Source: Actinomycetes bacterium
GTDB taxonomy: Bacteria > Actinomycetota > Thermoleophilia > Solirubrobacterales > Solirubrobacteraceae
Assembly (NCBI GenBank): GCA_023405705.1
Contig: JAEXXR010000114.1
Location: 1-7,205 of the forward strand
DNA length: 7,205 nt
Reading direction: 5' to 3'
Shown: piece by piece, positions 1 through 6,714 of the stretch
Layout of the letters: each line of letters begins with the position of its first letter
Numbering within the stretch: the stretch's first letter is position 1
Made by a program: the position numbers and the translations under genes
Notes under the pieces: model-generated
Databases searched by the model: none
What the model saw: the letters and a program-made list of their open reading frames with translations, nothing else
What the model was told of the DNA's origin: nothing

Positions 1-1415
1 CGGTAGAAGCGCAGCGGGATCAGCAGCAGCGGCAGGATCGCGGTCAGCGCCGCGCGCGGCAGGAAGCCCTCGATCCCGGCGGTCGGCAGCAGCAGCTCGC
101 CGGCCGCCGCGGCGCCGCCGAGCACGAGCGCGATCTGCGCGACGCGCAGCCACTCGAAGTCGACGCGGAAGAGGTTGCGCGTCAGCAGCCGCATCACGAT
201 CAGCATCGCGACGTAGGCGCCCGACAGCGCGAGGCCGGCGCCGGCGATCCCGAACGGCGGCGTCAGCACCAGCAGCAGCACGACGTTGACCGCCAGGCCG
301 ACCGCGGCGGCGGGGAAGTTGCGCGTCGTCACCTCGGCGCGGCCGGCGATCACGACGAAGATCACGAACAGGCCGTAGAGCGCCCAGCCGAGCGCCAGCC
401 ACGGGATCGCGACGTGCGCCTCGTAGAAGTCGGGGGCGGCGAGCAGTCTCGTCATCCAGCGGCCGAGCAGCAGCAGGCCGGCGACCGCCCAGCCGGTCAG
501 CAGCAGGTAGTAGGTCGCGACGAAGGCGTAGAACCTCGCCGCCTCGTCGTCGTCCTTGATCGAGTAGGCGAGCGGCGGCCACGAGTACTGGAAGGCGCGC
601 ACGACGAAGGCGACGACGCCGGCGAGCTTGACCGCGAGCGAGTAGACGCCGGCCGCGGCGGCGCCGTACTTGTGGAAGAGGTAGTAGCGGTCGACGAGGT
701 TGAGCGCGTAGACGGAGGCGTCGGCCGGGACGGTCGGGAAGCCGAATCTGAGCAGCTCGCGCAGCGAGTGCAGGCGCGGGTGGTCGGCGCCGCCGCGGCG
801 CGGCAGCAGCCGTCTGCGCATCGAGAACCAGAGGCCGAAGAGGACGACGGTCGAGGCGGCGTAGTTGCCGAGCAGCAGGCCACGCGCCTCCTCGTCCTGC
901 ATCACGACGAGGAAGACCGTCAGCGCGATCGTCAGCAGCACGTTGGAGAGCGTCGTGATCGCGTACGCCTTCGCGCGCTCGTCGACGCGCAGCAGGGCGT
1001 AGGCCAGCTCGAGGTTGGTGAAGGCCCAGAGGCCGAGCACGGCGATGCGGAAGACGGTCGCGTCGCGGAAGCCGAGCACCACGTCCGACAGCGGGTCCGC
1101 GAACACCGCCAGCGGGATCGCGACGAGCGTCGTGGCGGCGAGCAGGAAGCCGACGGCGCGGCGGGCGAGCGCGTCGCGCCGCTCCTGGTCCTCGTCGACG
1201 TAGTGGTAGCGCACGAGCGCCTCGCCGATCCCCAGCCGCACGAGGATGCTGAACAGCACGATGCCGGTCATCAGCAGCTCGGCGACGCCGTACTGGGCCT
1301 CGCTCACGTGGCGCGTGTAGACCGGCAGCAGCGCGACGGCGAAGACCTTCGAGACGATGTCGCCGAGCTGGTAGGCGACCGTCGTCGTCAGGAGGCGCTT
1401 GATCAGGCTCTGCAC
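1..1415 (-). CDS. Polysaccharide/oligosaccharide flippase, MOP superfamily (Wzx/RfbX-like), 3' end off window
   Basis: Integral membrane protein, probably a flippase moving lipid-linked sugar intermediates across the cytoplasmic membrane for cell-surface polysaccharide synthesis. 471 complete codons are visible, and the C-terminus is cut by the left edge. The N-terminus (VQSLIKRLLTTTVAYQLGD, then a hydrophobic helix and PVYTRHVSEAQYG near residues 31-43) is typical of COG2244 proteins. So is the mid-protein GFPTVPADASVYALNLVDRY segment around residues 225-244. Many hydrophobic helices follow one another (about 20-35, 48-66, 88-106, 122-142, 156-172, 180-198, 255-275, 298-318, 335-358, 368-386, 388-410, 424-440, 453-468), consistent with 12-14 membrane spans. 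The GTG start is the only candidate: an in-frame TAG lies ten codons upstream and no other start codon falls between. There is no clear Shine-Dalgarno. The family is usually about 450-510 aa, so little is missing. The substrate cannot be told from sequence. Confidence 0.9.
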   Translation of the reverse strand, partial: MQSLIKRLLTTTVAYQLGDIVSKVFAVALLPVYTRHVSEAQYGVAELLMTGIVLFSILVRLGIGEALVRYHYVDEDQERRDALARRAVGFLLAATTLVAIPLAVFADPLSDVVLGFRDATVFRIAVLGLWAFTNLELAYALLRVDERAKAYAITTLSNVLLTIALTVFLVVMQDEEARGLLLGNYAASTVVLFGLWFSMRRRLLPRRGGADHPRLHSLRELLRFGFPTVPADASVYALNLVDRYYLFHKYGAAAAGVYSLAVKLAGVVAFVVRAFQYSWPPLAYSIKDDDEAARFYAFVATYYLLLTGWAVAGLLLLGRWMTRLLAAPDFYEAHVAIPWLALGWALYGLFVIFVVIAGRAEVTTRNFPAAAVGLAVNVVLLLVLTPPFGIAGAGLALSGAYVAMLIVMRLLTRNLFRVDFEWLRVAQIALVLGGAAAAGELLLPTAGIEGFLPRAALTAILPLLLIPLRFY

Positions 1416-1459
1416 GGCCGGGGACGGTACTCGGTCCGTCCACTAGCGTTCCCCCAGCG

Positions 1460-1924
1460 ATGGCCGAGGACCGAGAAGACCCGCTCGCGCTGCTGCTGCT
1501 GCCGGTGCCGCTGGAGCAGTTCGAGCACGCCGCCCACGCCCGCGACCTGCTGCGCGCGCCGCGCGTGCTGGCGCTGGAGCCGCCGCGGCTGTCATGGCGG
1601 CGCATCTCGCGGCTGCCGGAGACGATGGCGCTCGGCGTCGGCGTGCGGCAGGCGCGGCGGCTGAAGCTGCCGGGCACGGTCCGCGTGATCGTCCTCTACG
1701 ACCGGCTGCAGCTGCCGCTCGCGCAGGGCCTCGCGCTGCGCTTCGGCGACGCCGAGCTGTGGCGCGCCGAGACGGTCGAGGAGGCGACGGCGCAGGCCGC
1801 GTGGGCGTTCGACCCGGCCGACCCCGCGGCGCTCGGCGACGCGACGGAAGCCGACGCCGAGACCCGCAACGAGCCGCTGTGGGAGCGGCTGGAGGCGGCC
1901 GGCGTCGCCGAGTTCGAGGACTGA
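1460..1924 (+). CDS. Hypothetical protein, 154 aa, probably cytosolic
   Basis: I do not recognise this protein. It has no signal peptide and no real membrane span; the short LLLLPVPL stretch near residues 11-18 is too short. It is rich in Leu, Ala, Arg and Glu. A likely beta strand, VRVIVLYDRLQLPLAQGLAL (residues 75-94), is followed by an acidic alpha-helical C-terminal half with two Trp-containing segments (AELWRAETVEEA, EPLWERLEAAG). A real gene is supported by good codon structure (GC in third positions), a start 44 bases from the divergent flippase and a stop 44 bases before the next gene. Overlapping frames here give arginine- and alanine-rich low-complexity translations typical of shadows. 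The residues 19-80 region (EQFEHAAHARDLL to IVLYDRL) looks globular. It could be co-transcribed with the carotenoid oxygenase gene downstream. Function is unknown. Confidence 0.75.
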   Translation: MAEDREDPLALLLLPVPLEQFEHAAHARDLLRAPRVLALEPPRLSWRRISRLPETMALGVGVRQARRLKLPGTVRVIVLYDRLQLPLAQGLALRFGDAELWRAETVEEATAQAAWAFDPADPAALGDATEADAETRNEPLWERLEAAGVAEFED

Positions 1925-1968
1925 CGGCAAGCGGCGCTCGCCTGCACGCGGCGGCGTAGGCTCGCGCG

Positions 1969-3411
1969 ATGGCGACGACGACGGCAGGCTACGCGCAGGG
2001 CTTCGCGACGCTCACGGAGGAGACCTCGATCGACCGGCTGGAGCTGCGCGGCGAGCTGCCGGCGTGGCTGCAGGGGACGCTGCTGCGGACCGGCCCGGCG
2101 CAGTGGGAGGTCGGCGCGAGCACGCTGCGCCACTGGTTCGACGGGCTCGCCATGCTGCACGCCTTCACGCTCGGCGACGGCGAGGTCGCCTACGCCAACC
2201 GCTTCCTGCGGTCGAGAGCGAAGCAGGCCGCCGACGCCGCCGGCAGACAGGTCTACGGCGAGTTCGCGACCGACCCCTGCCGCTCGATCTTCCAGCGCGT
2301 CCACGCGCTCTACAGACCGCTCGTGACCGACAACGCGAACGTCAACGTCGTTCGCCTCGGCGAGCAGTTCGTCGCGCTGACCGAGACGCCGATGGCGGTC
2401 GAGTTCGACCCGGCGACGCTCGCGACGCTCGGCTTCCCGCGCTGGGCGCCGGGCCACGTCACGACCGCCCACCCGCACGCCGACCGCGCCAGCGGCGAGG
2501 CGATCAACTACACGACGAGGTTCGGGCCCAAGACCGTCTACCAGGTGTACGGGATGGCCGCCCCCGGCGCGCGGCCGCGGCCGATCGCGACGGTCCCGGC
2601 GAGACCGGCCGCCTACATGCACAGCTTCGGCCTGAGCGAGCAGTACGTCGTGCTGGCCGAGTTCCCGCTCGTCGTCCACCCGCTGAACCTCGTGCTCGCG
2701 CGCGGACCGTTCGCGGAGAGCTTCGCCTGGGAGCCGGAGCGCGGCACGACCTTCACCGTCGTCGACCGCCGCGACGGCAGCGTCCGCGGCCGCTTCCGCA
2801 CCGATCCCCTCTTCGCCTTCCACCACGTCAACGCGTTCGAGCGCGAGAACGGCACGCTCGTCGTCGACCTTTGCGCCTACGCGGACGCCGCGATCGTCAG
2901 ATCTCTCTTCCTCGATCGGCTGCGCGGGACCGCGCCGACCGGCGCCGGCGTCCCGGACGCGTTCCTGACGCGCTGCGAGATCGACCTCGCAAGCGGGCAG
3001 GTGTCGCTGCGGCAGCTGTCGGAGACGCCGCTGGAGCTGCCGCGGATCAACTACGGCGCCGCCAACGAGCGCCCGTACCGCTGGGCGTGGGGCGCCGCGC
3101 GCGGCGCGGACGCTCCGGCCGACGCCTTCATCGACCGGGTCGTGAAGGTCGACGTGGAGAGCGGCGACGCGCTGACCTGGGCCGAGCCGGGCTGCTGGCC
3201 CGGCGAGCCGGTCTTCGTCGCCGCGCCCGGCGCGACCGACGAGGACGACGGCGTCTGCCTCTCGGCCGTGCTCGACGGCGCGCGCGGGACGAGCTTCCTG
3301 CTCGTGCTCGACGCGCGCGACCTGCGCGAGCTGGCGCGCGCCGAGGTGCCCCACCACGTCCCGTTCGGCTTCCACGGCCAGTTCGCGCGCGGACCGGCGC
3401 CTGCCGGCTGA
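1969..3411 (+). CDS. Carotenoid oxygenase (RPE65 / carotenoid cleavage dioxygenase family)
   Basis: Non-heme Fe(II) enzyme expected to cleave a double bond of a carotenoid, apocarotenoid or related stilbene-like substrate with O2. At 480 aa it is full length for the family. The N-terminal GTLLRTGPAQWEVG (residues 36-49) and HWFDGLAMLHAF (55-66) match the family opening. The four expected iron ligands are present: His168 (TAHPHAD), His218 (YMHSFGLSEQYVV), His285 (FHHVNAFE) and His469 (FGFHGQF). Likely second-shell glutamates are Glu139 (ALTETPM), Glu356 (LELPRINYG) and Glu413 (GEPVFVAAP). The FHHVNAFE, ELPRINYG and FGFHGQF style is closer to the animal/bacterial RPE65-BCO branch than to plant NCEDs. 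There is no signal peptide; such proteins are usually cytosolic or bind membranes monotopically. The ATG is preceded by weak upstream sequence and no strong Shine-Dalgarno. No carotenoid synthesis gene is visible nearby, so the substrate is open. Confidence 0.95.
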   Translation: MATTTAGYAQGFATLTEETSIDRLELRGELPAWLQGTLLRTGPAQWEVGASTLRHWFDGLAMLHAFTLGDGEVAYANRFLRSRAKQAADAAGRQVYGEFATDPCRSIFQRVHALYRPLVTDNANVNVVRLGEQFVALTETPMAVEFDPATLATLGFPRWAPGHVTTAHPHADRASGEAINYTTRFGPKTVYQVYGMAAPGARPRPIATVPARPAAYMHSFGLSEQYVVLAEFPLVVHPLNLVLARGPFAESFAWEPERGTTFTVVDRRDGSVRGRFRTDPLFAFHHVNAFERENGTLVVDLCAYADAAIVRSLFLDRLRGTAPTGAGVPDAFLTRCEIDLASGQVSLRQLSETPLELPRINYGAANERPYRWAWGAARGADAPADAFIDRVVKVDVESGDALTWAEPGCWPGEPVFVAAPGATDEDDGVCLSAVLDGARGTSFLLVLDARDLRELARAEVPHHVPFGFHGQFARGPAPAG

Positions 3412-3491
3412 GGCGGAGCTGCGGCGGCGGACGTCAGACGGCTCGCCCACTCGTCCACGCTGACCTCGATCTGCGCACGGCGTGCGCCAGA

Positions 3492-4046
3492 ATGGAGACG
3501 ATGGAGTCGCTGAAGGGCAAGCTGCTGCTGGCGTCGCCGACGCTGTCGGACCCGAACTTCGCACGCACCGTCGTGCTGGTCGCCGAGCACAACGAGGACG
3601 GCGCGATGGGCCTGGTGCTCAACCGCCCCGCCACCACGACGGTCGCCGAGAGCGCGCCGGAGCTGGAGGAGCTGGTCGACGCGGAGGAGCCGATCTACAT
3701 CGGCGGCCCGGTCCAGCCCTCCGCGGTGATCGTGCTCGCCTCCTTCGAGCAGCCCGACGTCGCCGGCCTGCTCGTCGGCGACGACGTCGGCTTTCTCTCC
3801 GCCGAGGCCGACTTCGCCACCTCCAGAGACGCGACGAGAGAGCTGCGCGTCTTCGCCGGCCACGCCGGCTGGGGCCCCGGCCAGCTCGACGAGGAGCTGG
3901 AGCGCGAGGACTGGATCGTCGAGCCGCCGGCCGACGGCGAGCTGTTCAGCGAGGACGCCGAGGAGCTGTGGAGCGAGGTGCTCACGCGCAAGGGCGGCGC
4001 CTTCGCCCTCGTCGCGCGGATGCCGCTCGACCCGTCGGTGAACTGA
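3492..4046 (+). CDS. YqgE/AlgH family protein (DUF179)
   Basis: Small cytosolic protein of the YqgE/AlgH family, whose biochemical role is not settled; AlgH was named in Pseudomonas for an effect on alginate production. 184 aa fits the usual 180-190. Family hallmarks are present in order: SLKGKLLLASPTLSDPNFAR (residues 6-25), GAMGLVLNRP (38-47), IYIGGPVQ (68-75) and FAGHAGWGPGQLDEEL (121-136), followed by the W141 region. The protein is strongly acidic. Two ATGs compete, at 3492 and at 3501. The second would give a 181-aa protein beginning MESLKGKL, closer to typical family starts, and has GGAG only 3 bases upstream. The first has no Shine-Dalgarno. The longer form is given and the choice is uncertain. 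It lies 80 bases after the carotenoid oxygenase gene on the same strand and converges with the next gene, 46 bases away. Confidence 0.93.
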   Translation: METMESLKGKLLLASPTLSDPNFARTVVLVAEHNEDGAMGLVLNRPATTTVAESAPELEELVDAEEPIYIGGPVQPSAVIVLASFEQPDVAGLLVGDDVGFLSAEADFATSRDATRELRVFAGHAGWGPGQLDEELEREDWIVEPPADGELFSEDAEELWSEVLTRKGGAFALVARMPLDPSVN

Positions 4047-4092
4047 GCGGCCCGCGGCTGGACGGCCCCCGAAGCGGCCGCGCTGCGCCGGC

Positions 4093-5898
4093 TCAGCCCG
4101 CGACGCGCTCCCACAGGGCGCGGACGAGCGAGGCGGCGCCGGGGTCCTCGGCGGCGGCGCGGGCGGCGAGGTCGGGCAGGCCGCTGTGGATCGCGACGCC
4201 GTCGCCGAGCGACCAGGAGGCGATCACCGGGGTCTCGGCGACCGGGCCGGCGGCGGCCGTCAGCTCGGCGGCGGGGATGACCGAGGCGAGCGTCTCCCAA
4301 CTGGTCCAGCCGGGGAACTCGCCGCTCGTGCCGGCGAACAGCCGGCCGTCGTCGAGGTAGGTCGTCAGCGTCGCCGGCGCGTCGGCGGGCGCCGTCTCCA
4401 GCGGCTGGGCGGGACGGGCGCCGAGCGCGTCGGTCGGGGTCGGCGCGCTGGGGGCGACCATCAGGCCGTCGCGCAGCCTCACCGTGCGGCGCAGCGCGTC
4501 GGTGCCGAGCGACCAGACACGGCCGCCCTCCTGCAGCCGTCTGCGCAGGTCGCGGCGCAGCTGCGGCGTGATCCAGCGCGAGTCGCCGGCCAGCACCACC
4601 CCCGCGTAGTCGCCGAGCGCCGGCCCCTCGCCGGCGGCGAGCGCGGCGTCGGTGGTGAGGTCGTAGCGCAGCAGGTTGTCGTCGAGGAAGCGCAGCAGCG
4701 CGCCCTCCCGCGTCGCGACCGTCGCCGGCATGCCGTGGGCGTACGGGCGCTGGAGACCGGCGCTCGCGTCCCTGCCCGCGCCGTCGAGCGTGTTCGGCAT
4801 GCCGTCGCCGTCGTCGTCGACCGGGTTGCGGCCCTGCCAGGTCAGCGCCGGCAGCACGACGAGCACGCGGCGCGGCACGGCGGCGCGGACGACGATCGGC
4901 ACCTGCGTGCGGTGCGCTCTCGTCGCGATCGTCAGCACGTGCAGGCCGGCCTGGCCGCGCGGCGCTCTCACGCGCAGCCGCACGTCTCTGCCTCTGCCGC
5001 GCGCGAGCACCCTGTCGTCGCCGAGCCGCCGCAGCGCCCACGTGTATCTCGCTCTGCGCGCGTCGACGAAGACGGTCGTCGATCTGCCGGCCGTGACCGG
5101 GACCGACGACGGCGAGGCGGCGAGATGGCGGACGGTGACGCCGGCGCGGCCGGGGACGGCGCCCGCTCTCGGCGGCACGCTCGCGGGGAAGGTCGCTCTG
5201 TTGCCGGCGCGGTCGGCGACGAGCAGGCCGAGGAGGTAGGTGCCGGCCGGCGCCGGGCTGCCGCCGATCGTGCCGTCCCACTCGACCTCGGCGGTCCGCG
5301 GCGGGATCTCGACCTCCTCGACGATCCGCGCCGGGGCGACGTCGGTCCGCCACACCTGCAGCCGCGCCTTGCGACCCTCGGTCCCTCTGATCGACGCCGT
5401 GACCGCGTCGACGCCTCTCTGCGGCAGGAAGGCGGGGCCGGTCGCGCCCTCCGGCTCGACGGCGACGACGCGCGGCTTCGGGGGCTTCGTGTCGAGCGCG
5501 ATCTCGACGTCGGGCAGGTCGACGGTGCGGCCCTGGTGGATCAGCGCGACGCGCACTCTGTAGCGGCCGTCCGGGGCGAGCCGGCCGTCGGCGTCGCGGC
5601 CGTCCCAGTGCCAGCGCGTCCGCACCTTCTTCGGCACCTTGTCGCCGTCGGCCAGTCTGCGGACGATCGTCCCGTCCTGGTCGACGATCGAGACGGCGAC
5701 GGTGTCGGCGTTGACGAGCCAGAAGGAGATCCGCGCCCGTCTCGGCTTGCCCGGCTCGACGGTCAGCGGCGAGAAGACCGACGTGTAGGCCGGCGTCATG
5801 ATCAGCGGCGGCCCGCTCTTCAGCTTCTGCGCGATCACGAAGGCGCCGAGCGTCGCCAGCACGAGCGCGGCGAAGACGATCCGGGCGGCGCGCGTCAC
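4093..5898 (-). CDS. Membrane-anchored protein with FlgD-type Ig-like modules and N,N-dimethylformamidase-like C-terminal domain
   Basis: 601-aa protein, probably anchored by one N-terminal helix (residues 7-23, IVFAALVLATLGAFVIA) after a short positive stretch, with the rest outside the membrane. Two consecutive beta-rich modules resemble FlgD Ig-like domains: one ends in HWDGRDADGRLAPDGRYRVRV (about 37-136, WDG at 98-100) and the next in VEWDG plus APAGTYLLGLLVADRAGN (about 140-236, WDG at 207-209). A third beta-rich stretch spans about 252-340. The C-terminal region (343-601: VLVVLPALTWQGRNP, LQRPYAHGMP, REGALLRFLDDN, YAGVVLAGDSRWITPQLRRD, LQEGGRVWSL) follows the layout of the N,N-dimethylformamidase large-subunit C-terminal domain. 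A calcium-loop-like DDDGDGMPNTLD (361-372) is inserted. The usual aromatic residues of that family's TWxAYN and EYWS motifs are replaced here, so dimethylformamidase activity is doubtful. The GTG start overlaps the upstream stop (GTGA), indicating translational coupling. An ATG at 6054 in the same frame would overlap the ComA gene heavily and add an arginine-rich shadow. Confidence 0.85.
   Translation of the reverse strand: MTRAARIVFAALVLATLGAFVIAQKLKSGPPLIMTPAYTSVFSPLTVEPGKPRRARISFWLVNADTVAVSIVDQDGTIVRRLADGDKVPKKVRTRWHWDGRDADGRLAPDGRYRVRVALIHQGRTVDLPDVEIALDTKPPKPRVVAVEPEGATGPAFLPQRGVDAVTASIRGTEGRKARLQVWRTDVAPARIVEEVEIPPRTAEVEWDGTIGGSPAPAGTYLLGLLVADRAGNRATFPASVPPRAGAVPGRAGVTVRHLAASPSSVPVTAGRSTTVFVDARRARYTWALRRLGDDRVLARGRGRDVRLRVRAPRGQAGLHVLTIATRAHRTQVPIVVRAAVPRRVLVVLPALTWQGRNPVDDDGDGMPNTLDGAGRDASAGLQRPYAHGMPATVATREGALLRFLDDNLLRYDLTTDAALAAGEGPALGDYAGVVLAGDSRWITPQLRRDLRRRLQEGGRVWSLGTDALRRTVRLRDGLMVAPSAPTPTDALGARPAQPLETAPADAPATLTTYLDDGRLFAGTSGEFPGWTSWETLASVIPAAELTAAAGPVAETPVIASWSLGDGVAIHSGLPDLAARAAAEDPGAASLVRALWERVAG
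5895..5898 (-). promoter_or_regulatory. GTGA stop/start overlap (translational coupling)
   Basis: On the minus strand the four bases GTGA contain both the GTG start of the 601-aa FlgD-Ig protein and the TGA stop of the ComA-like gene. No Shine-Dalgarno precedes this GTG, so re-initiation by ribosomes finishing the ComA-like gene is the likely way it is translated. This decides the start of the downstream gene: the N-terminus read from this GTG is a short basic stretch and then a membrane helix, as expected for an anchored protein. Confidence 0.8.
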
Positions 5899-6689
5899 CG
5901 CTGCTCGCGCTCCTGCTCGTCGGCGCGATCGCCGGGCATCGCGACGTCGGCGGTGTCGGAGCGCAGGCCGCGGCGCAGCGTCTCCAGCGACAGCACGTCG
6001 TCCGCGGCGATGTTGCCGAGGTTGACGTCGAGGCCGAAGCGGCGCAGGAACCACACCTGCTGGGTCCGCTGCGGCGCCTCGAACAGCAGCCGCTCGGGCG
6101 CGATCACGTGCGCGATCTCGTCGATCAGCCCCATCCGCACCTCGCCGTCGGCGCGGAAGATGCCGGCGGTGCCCGACTCGCGCGCCTCGGCGATCACCTT
6201 CCAGGCGCCGGCCTCCAGCTCGCGCTCGATCTGCTCGACCCAGACGTACGGCGCCATGATCCGCTCGGCGTCCTTGGAGCCGACCTCGGAGAGGACGGTG
6301 AAGTCGGCCGCGAGCTGCGCGATCAGCTCCAGCTTGCGCTCGTGCGGCAGCCGGATCGTCCCGTCGGAGATCTCGACGTGCGCGATCCCCAGCTCGTGCA
6401 GCCAGGCGACGAGGCCGTCGACTCTCCCCTGCGCGATCGCCAGCTCGGTCAGCGTCCCGCCGAGCACGACCGGGATCCCGTGGGCGCGGTAGCGCGCGAG
6501 CTTCGCGACGAGGTTCTGCGTCACGACCGCCGTGCCCCAGCCGAGCTTGACGATGTCGACCGCGTCGCCTGCGACCTCGATCAGGCCGTCGACCTGGGCC
6601 AGCGACAGGCCTCTGTCGAGCACGTGCGTGAGGCCGTGCTGGCGCGGCTTCCCGCCGCGCTGCGGGAGGTCGAGGAACGAGCCGGTCAT
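5895..6689 (-). CDS. ComA-like phosphosulfolactate synthase family protein
   Basis: Cytosolic TIM-barrel enzyme of the ComA family. The founding member joins sulfite and phosphoenolpyruvate to give (2R)-phospho-3-sulfolactate, the first step of coenzyme M synthesis in methanogens. Homologs also occur in Bacillus (YitD) and in plants (HSA32). At 264 aa it is about family length. Motifs in order: DIVKLGWGTAVV (residues 45-56), VVLGGTLTE (74-82), VEISDGTIRLP (105-115), VLSEVGSKDAERI (132-144), VIAEARESGTAGIF (165-178) and FEAPQRTQQVWFLRRFG (203-219), then DVNLGNIAADDVLSLETLR (221-239). The EVGKK typical of the family reads EVGSKD here. A charged tail (about 247-264) extends past the last family motif and overlaps the next gene by four bases. 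The start is 25 bases after the LytR_C gene stop, with no clear Shine-Dalgarno. No comB, comC, comD or comE partner is visible, so the true product is uncertain. Confidence 0.92.
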   Translation of the reverse strand: MTGSFLDLPQRGGKPRQHGLTHVLDRGLSLAQVDGLIEVAGDAVDIVKLGWGTAVVTQNLVAKLARYRAHGIPVVLGGTLTELAIAQGRVDGLVAWLHELGIAHVEISDGTIRLPHERKLELIAQLAADFTVLSEVGSKDAERIMAPYVWVEQIERELEAGAWKVIAEARESGTAGIFRADGEVRMGLIDEIAHVIAPERLLFEAPQRTQQVWFLRRFGLDVNLGNIAADDVLSLETLRRGLRSDTADVAMPGDRADEQEREQR

Positions 6690-6714
6690 CGCGCGCGTCG
6701 GTGCGGCGCGACGG

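Noticed and set aside
414..1664. Long plus-strand ORF of 416 codons
   Set aside because: It is antisense to the flippase gene. Its translation is an Arg/Glu/Asp/Val-rich low-complexity string with no family motifs, whereas the minus frame gives a clear multi-span transporter.
2064..3491. 5' part of the open frame that continues into the AlgH gene
   Set aside because: The frame is open by chance through the carotenoid oxygenase gene and gives an arginine-rich string. Family similarity begins only at MESLKGKLL, so the AlgH gene starts at 3492 or 3501.
3412..3491. Promoter or small RNA in the 80-base gap before AlgH
   Set aside because: I saw no convincing -35/-10 pair, hairpin or tRNA-like fold. 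It is the largest gap in the window but holds nothing I can support.
1696..3564. Minus-strand ORF of 622 codons
   Set aside because: It is antisense to the carotenoid oxygenase, which has all catalytic residues. The minus translation is Arg/Ala/Val-rich without domains, as expected of a high-GC shadow frame.
4044..4095. Possible bidirectional terminator between the convergent AlgH and FlgD-Ig genes
   Set aside because: TGAGC at 4044-4048 can pair with GCTCA at 4091-4095, and GCGGCC (4047-4052) with GGCCGC (4076-4081). The stems are short, mutually exclusive in part, have long loops and lack any T tract. In DNA this GC-rich such pairing is expected by chance.
3695..5353. Minus-strand ORF of 552 codons spanning the convergent junction
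   Set aside because: It is out of frame with the FlgD-Ig gene and antisense to AlgH, and its translation is mainly Arg, Ala and Pro without motifs.
4186..6492. Plus-strand ORF of 768 codons
   Set aside because: It is antisense to both the FlgD-Ig and ComA-like genes, whose motifs are clear. Its composition is the usual shadow pattern of Arg, Gly, Ala and Asp.
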